In this document: positions 6,160-8,938 of the stretch, piece by piece
Layout: each line of letters starts with the position of its first letter
Position numbering within the stretch: position 1 is the stretch's first letter
Source of the DNA: Bacteroidales bacterium UBA6244
Lineage (GTDB): Bacteria > Bacteroidota > Bacteroidia > Bacteroidales > F082
Direction: 5' to 3'
NCBI GenBank assembly: GCA_002440885.1
Contig: DJVY01000164.1
Span: 1 to 8,938, forward strand
Length of the DNA stretch: 8,938 nucleotides
Made by a program: the position numbers and the translations under genes
The notes under the pieces: model-generated
The model's input: only the letters and a program-made list of their open reading frames with translations
The model's database searches: none
Told to the model about the DNA's origin: nothing

Positions 6160-7530
6160 ATGGCACAAAAAGTGGGCATTCCGAAAGGAACAAGGGATTT
6201 CAACCCCGATCAAATGATGAAAAGAAATTACCTTTTTGACACCATCAAGGAGGTTTTTCAACGCTACGGCTACCTGCCAATTGAAACCCCTTCGATGGAA
6301 AACCTGTCGACATTAATGGGGAAATACGGGGAGGAAGGCGACAAACTGTTGTTTAAAGTGCTTAACTCAGGAAACTATCTTTCAAAAACCAGCCCCGATT
6401 TGCTTCATGAGGATTCTTTGAACAAACTTACCCCTTTAATCTCTGAAAAAGGACTGCGCTACGACCTCACCGTTCCTTTCGCCCGATTCGTTGTGCAACA
6501 CCAAAATGATTTGCAGTTTCCGTTCAAAAGATACCAAATTCAGCCTGTATGGCGTGCCGATCGTCCGCAAAAAGGCAGGTACCGTGAATTTTATCAATGT
6601 GATGTGGATGTAATCGGGAGCACCTCGCTGCTCAACGAAGTGGAACTTGTCCGCATGATCGATGATGTATTCACCGAACTGGATATCAACATAGTAATAA
6701 AGCTGAACAACCGGAAAATCCTGAGTGGCATCGCCCAAACCATCGACAAGCCCGAACTGCTTACTGACCTGACCACCGCCATTGACAAACTCGACAAAAT
6801 CGGTCTCGACAAAGTATACGAAGAACTTACCTTAAAAGGCTTTTCAGTCGATGAGCTGAAACAACTTGAACCAATTATAAACTTAGGTGGCTCCAACGAC
6901 AGCAAACTCAATTGTCTGCGCGAGTTAATCGGCCACACAAAAGACGGTTCTGATGGCATTGTAGAATTAAATACCGTGCTAAAGCACCTGAAAACACTGA
7001 AAATTAAAGCCGATGTGGAGTTGGATCAGTCGCTGGCACGCGGCCTGAACTATTACACCGGAGCGATAATCGAAGTGAAAGCCAAAGACGTGCAGATGGG
7101 CAGCATTTGCGGAGGAGGGCGTTACGATGACCTGACCAGTATTTTTGGATTGCCTAACGTTTCGGGGGTGGGCGTATCGTTTGGTGCCGACCGCATTTAC
7201 GATGTGATGGAAGAACTGGAGTTGTTTCCTGAAACAGCTCACCACACTACCCAATTACTAATCGTTAATTTTGGAGAAGCTGAAGCCAGTCACAGCCTGG
7301 TTTTGTTGCAAAAAATTCAACGCGCCGGAATTAATGCCGAGCTCTATCCCGATGCCGACAAACTTAAAAAACAAATGAAATACGCCGATCAGAAAAAAAT
7401 TCCGCTCGTGTTGCTGGTAGGTGAAGAAGAAATAAAATCAAACAGTTACAACCTGAAACACATGAAAACAGGACTACAGGAAAATGTAACCGTTGAGCAA
7501 TTAATAAAAATTATCAAATCCGGAATATAA
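6160..7530 (+). CDS. hisS: Histidine--tRNA ligase (HisRS)
   Basis: Class II aminoacyl-tRNA synthetase that charges tRNA-His with histidine using ATP in the cytoplasm. The 456 residues include the N-terminal GIPKGTRDFNP (6-16), motif 1 around YLPIETPSMEN (38-48), motif 2 with WRADRPQKGRYREFYQCD (131-148), and the histidine-specific loops LARGLNYYTG (292-301) and GGGRYDDL (318-325). Motif 3 is GVGVSFGADR (336-345), and a C-terminal anticodon-binding domain follows from about 361. Arg294 is the catalytic arginine of the RGxxYY motif. The position usually occupied by Asp in RGLDYY is Asn297, which I believe also occurs in other Bacteroidota. The ATG at 6160 gives the family N-terminus; a TTG at 6130 would lie in the promoter. 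The gene starts a new transcript and is followed by hutH after 7 nt. Confidence 0.97.
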   Translation: MAQKVGIPKGTRDFNPDQMMKRNYLFDTIKEVFQRYGYLPIETPSMENLSTLMGKYGEEGDKLLFKVLNSGNYLSKTSPDLLHEDSLNKLTPLISEKGLRYDLTVPFARFVVQHQNDLQFPFKRYQIQPVWRADRPQKGRYREFYQCDVDVIGSTSLLNEVELVRMIDDVFTELDINIVIKLNNRKILSGIAQTIDKPELLTDLTTAIDKLDKIGLDKVYEELTLKGFSVDELKQLEPIINLGGSNDSKLNCLRELIGHTKDGSDGIVELNTVLKHLKTLKIKADVELDQSLARGLNYYTGAIIEVKAKDVQMGSICGGGRYDDLTSIFGLPNVSGVGVSFGADRIYDVMEELELFPETAHHTTQLLIVNFGEAEASHSLVLLQKIQRAGINAELYPDADKLKKQMKYADQKKIPLVLLVGEEEIKSNSYNLKHMKTGLQENVTVEQLIKIIKSGI

Positions 7531-7537
7531 ACATCTT

Positions 7538-8938
7538 ATGGCTAGTCATGCGCATTATATCAACCACGGCAAGTTGACCTTTAAAACTATTTTCGAGTTA
7601 CAAAAAAACGGTAATCCCATTGAGCTATCGGAGGAAGCACGTCAACGAATTCAAAGTTGCCGCACTTACCTGGATGAAAAAACCGCCGGACAGGATGAGC
7701 CTGTTTACGGGATAAACACGGGATTCGGGGCACTTTATAACCAAAGGATTTCGCGCGAAGACCTGGGTAAATTACAGGAAAATCTGGTGAAATCACATGC
7801 CTGTGGTCTGGGTGATGAAGTGCCCTCTGAGATTGTAAAACTCATGATACTGCTTAAAATTCAGTCGCTTAGCTACGGACATTCGGGAGTGCAACTCGCC
7901 ACTGTTCAGCGATTGGTTGATTTTTACAACCATGAGGTTATCCCGGTGGTTTTTCAACTGGGGTCGTTGGGAGCGTCCGGTGATTTATCCCCTCTGGCCC
8001 ACATGTCGCTGCCACTCATTGGATTGGGTGAAGTATATGATCAGGGAGTAAAAACCACGGCGGCAGAAGCCCTTGCCAAACGTGGGTGGAAACCCATTCA
8101 ACTCAAGTCGAAAGAGGGACTGGCCTTGCTCAACGGCACACAGTTCATGAGCGCCTTTGGGGTGTTTTCGTTGCTTAAACTATTCAGGTTGTCGGAATTA
8201 GCTGATATCATCAGTGCAATTTCGCTGGATGCTTTTGATGGCCGCATCGAACCTTTTATGCACGAACTGCAAGTCATACGACACCATCAGGGACAAATTC
8301 AGACAGCAGAAAGAATGCGCTATTTGTTGGAGGGAAGTGAAATTATTTCACGTCCGAAAGAACATGTGCAGGATCCCTATTCGTTTCGTTGTATTCCACA
8401 AGTACATGGCGCTTCAAAAGACAGCATCAATTATGTATCGTCGGTATTTTCGTCTGAAATTAATGCCGTTACCGACAACCCAACCATTTTTCCTGAGTTA
8501 GATGTCATTGTGTCGGGAGGCAATTTCCACGGACAACCTCTGGCGCTGGCACTCGACAACATGGCCATAGCTGCCGCTGAATGGGGAAACATCAGTGAGC
8601 GAAGAACCTACCAGCTTTTAAGTGGTAAACGGGGGCTCCCTCCCTTCCTGGTTGCCAACCCGGGGTTGAATTCAGGGTTTATGATACCACAATACACGGC
8701 CGCGAGTATTGTAAACCAAAATAAAATGCTGTGCACACCGTCGTCGGTCGACTCCATCGAATCATCGCAAGGACAGGAAGACCATGTGAGCATGGGAGCC
8801 AACGCGGCTACCAAAGCCTATAAAGTAGTCGAAAACCTGGAACGGATTCTGGCTATTGAACTGTTTAACGCAGCTCAGGCGTTGGATTTCAGGCTTCCTG
8901 CCCAATCATCACAATTCATACAGAATTTTGTAAAAAAA
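7538..8938 (+). CDS. hutH: Histidine ammonia-lyase, 3' end beyond window
   Basis: Converts L-histidine to urocanate and ammonia, the first step of histidine degradation. The 467 residues present are open to the last base of the window; the usual length is about 500-510, so only some 30-45 C-terminal residues are missing. The self-made MIO electrophile forms from Ala146-Ser147-Gly148 within GSLGASGDLSPLAH. Other catalytic landmarks are Tyr57 in YGINTGFGAL, His87 in KSHACGLG, Tyr281 in DPYSFRCIPQVHG, and Glu414 in GQEDHVSMG. Glu414 with the EDHVSM context favours histidine over tyrosine or phenylalanine as substrate, because tyrosine lyases I recall from Flavobacterium lack it. The start follows the hisS stop by 7 nt with no promoter or terminator between, so the two are probably co-transcribed. 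No other hut gene (hutU, hutI) is visible. Confidence 0.93.
   Translation, partial: MASHAHYINHGKLTFKTIFELQKNGNPIELSEEARQRIQSCRTYLDEKTAGQDEPVYGINTGFGALYNQRISREDLGKLQENLVKSHACGLGDEVPSEIVKLMILLKIQSLSYGHSGVQLATVQRLVDFYNHEVIPVVFQLGSLGASGDLSPLAHMSLPLIGLGEVYDQGVKTTAAEALAKRGWKPIQLKSKEGLALLNGTQFMSAFGVFSLLKLFRLSELADIISAISLDAFDGRIEPFMHELQVIRHHQGQIQTAERMRYLLEGSEIISRPKEHVQDPYSFRCIPQVHGASKDSINYVSSVFSSEINAVTDNPTIFPELDVIVSGGNFHGQPLALALDNMAIAAAEWGNISERRTYQLLSGKRGLPPFLVANPGLNSGFMIPQYTAASIVNQNKMLCTPSSVDSIESSQGQEDHVSMGANAATKAYKVVENLERILAIELFNAAQALDFRLPAQSSQFIQNFVKK

Overview
The window looks like a chromosomal segment of a member of the Bacteroidota (Cytophaga-Flavobacterium-Bacteroides group). Four things point there. 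Start codons lack Shine-Dalgarno sequences. Two start regions carry the phylum-type -7 element TAnnTTTG. The protein at 643-1308 belongs to a family (DUF6266) that I know from Bacteroidota. The LptF-type permease, HisS and HutH also read like Bacteroidota versions. All recognisable genes are on the + strand. I cannot name the genus from the sequence alone.

Layout. Positions 1-642 hold no gene I can support. They are a noncoding block packed with short tandem and inverted repeats: 11-bp units at 158-201 with an inverted copy at 214-226, recurring TGTCA/TGACA words from 356 to 507, 10-bp periodic TTGCACC words at 443-470 answered by inverted GGTGCAA words at 508-537, and a nested inverted repeat at 559-616. 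Next come a stand-alone DUF6266 protein gene (643-1308) and a strong intrinsic terminator (1326-1357). A C-rich stretch (1373-1395) and a promoter (1550-1557) then lead into a compact cluster.

That cluster holds an LptF/LptG-type lipopolysaccharide-export permease (1582-3030), two different GT4-like glycosyltransferases (3035-4264 and 4319-5485) and a nitroreductase-family flavoprotein (5501-6085), with gaps of 4, 54 and 15 nt. It is most simply a cell-envelope glycan operon: the glycosyltransferases would build a surface saccharide and the permease would help export lipopolysaccharide. The nitroreductase has no obvious link to that job. A second promoter (-7 element at 6125-6132) drives hisS (6160-7530), and hutH (from 7538) follows after only 7 nt. 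HutH runs off the right edge after 467 residues with its catalytic residues intact. Putting histidyl-tRNA synthetase and histidine ammonia-lyase in one transcript couples the use and the destruction of the same amino acid.

Most of the window is ordinary housekeeping and envelope gene content. The parts least explained by known features are the repeat block at 1-642, the DUF6266 gene beside it, and the hisS-hutH pairing. I found no RNA gene, CRISPR array, insertion sequence or clear novel multi-gene system.
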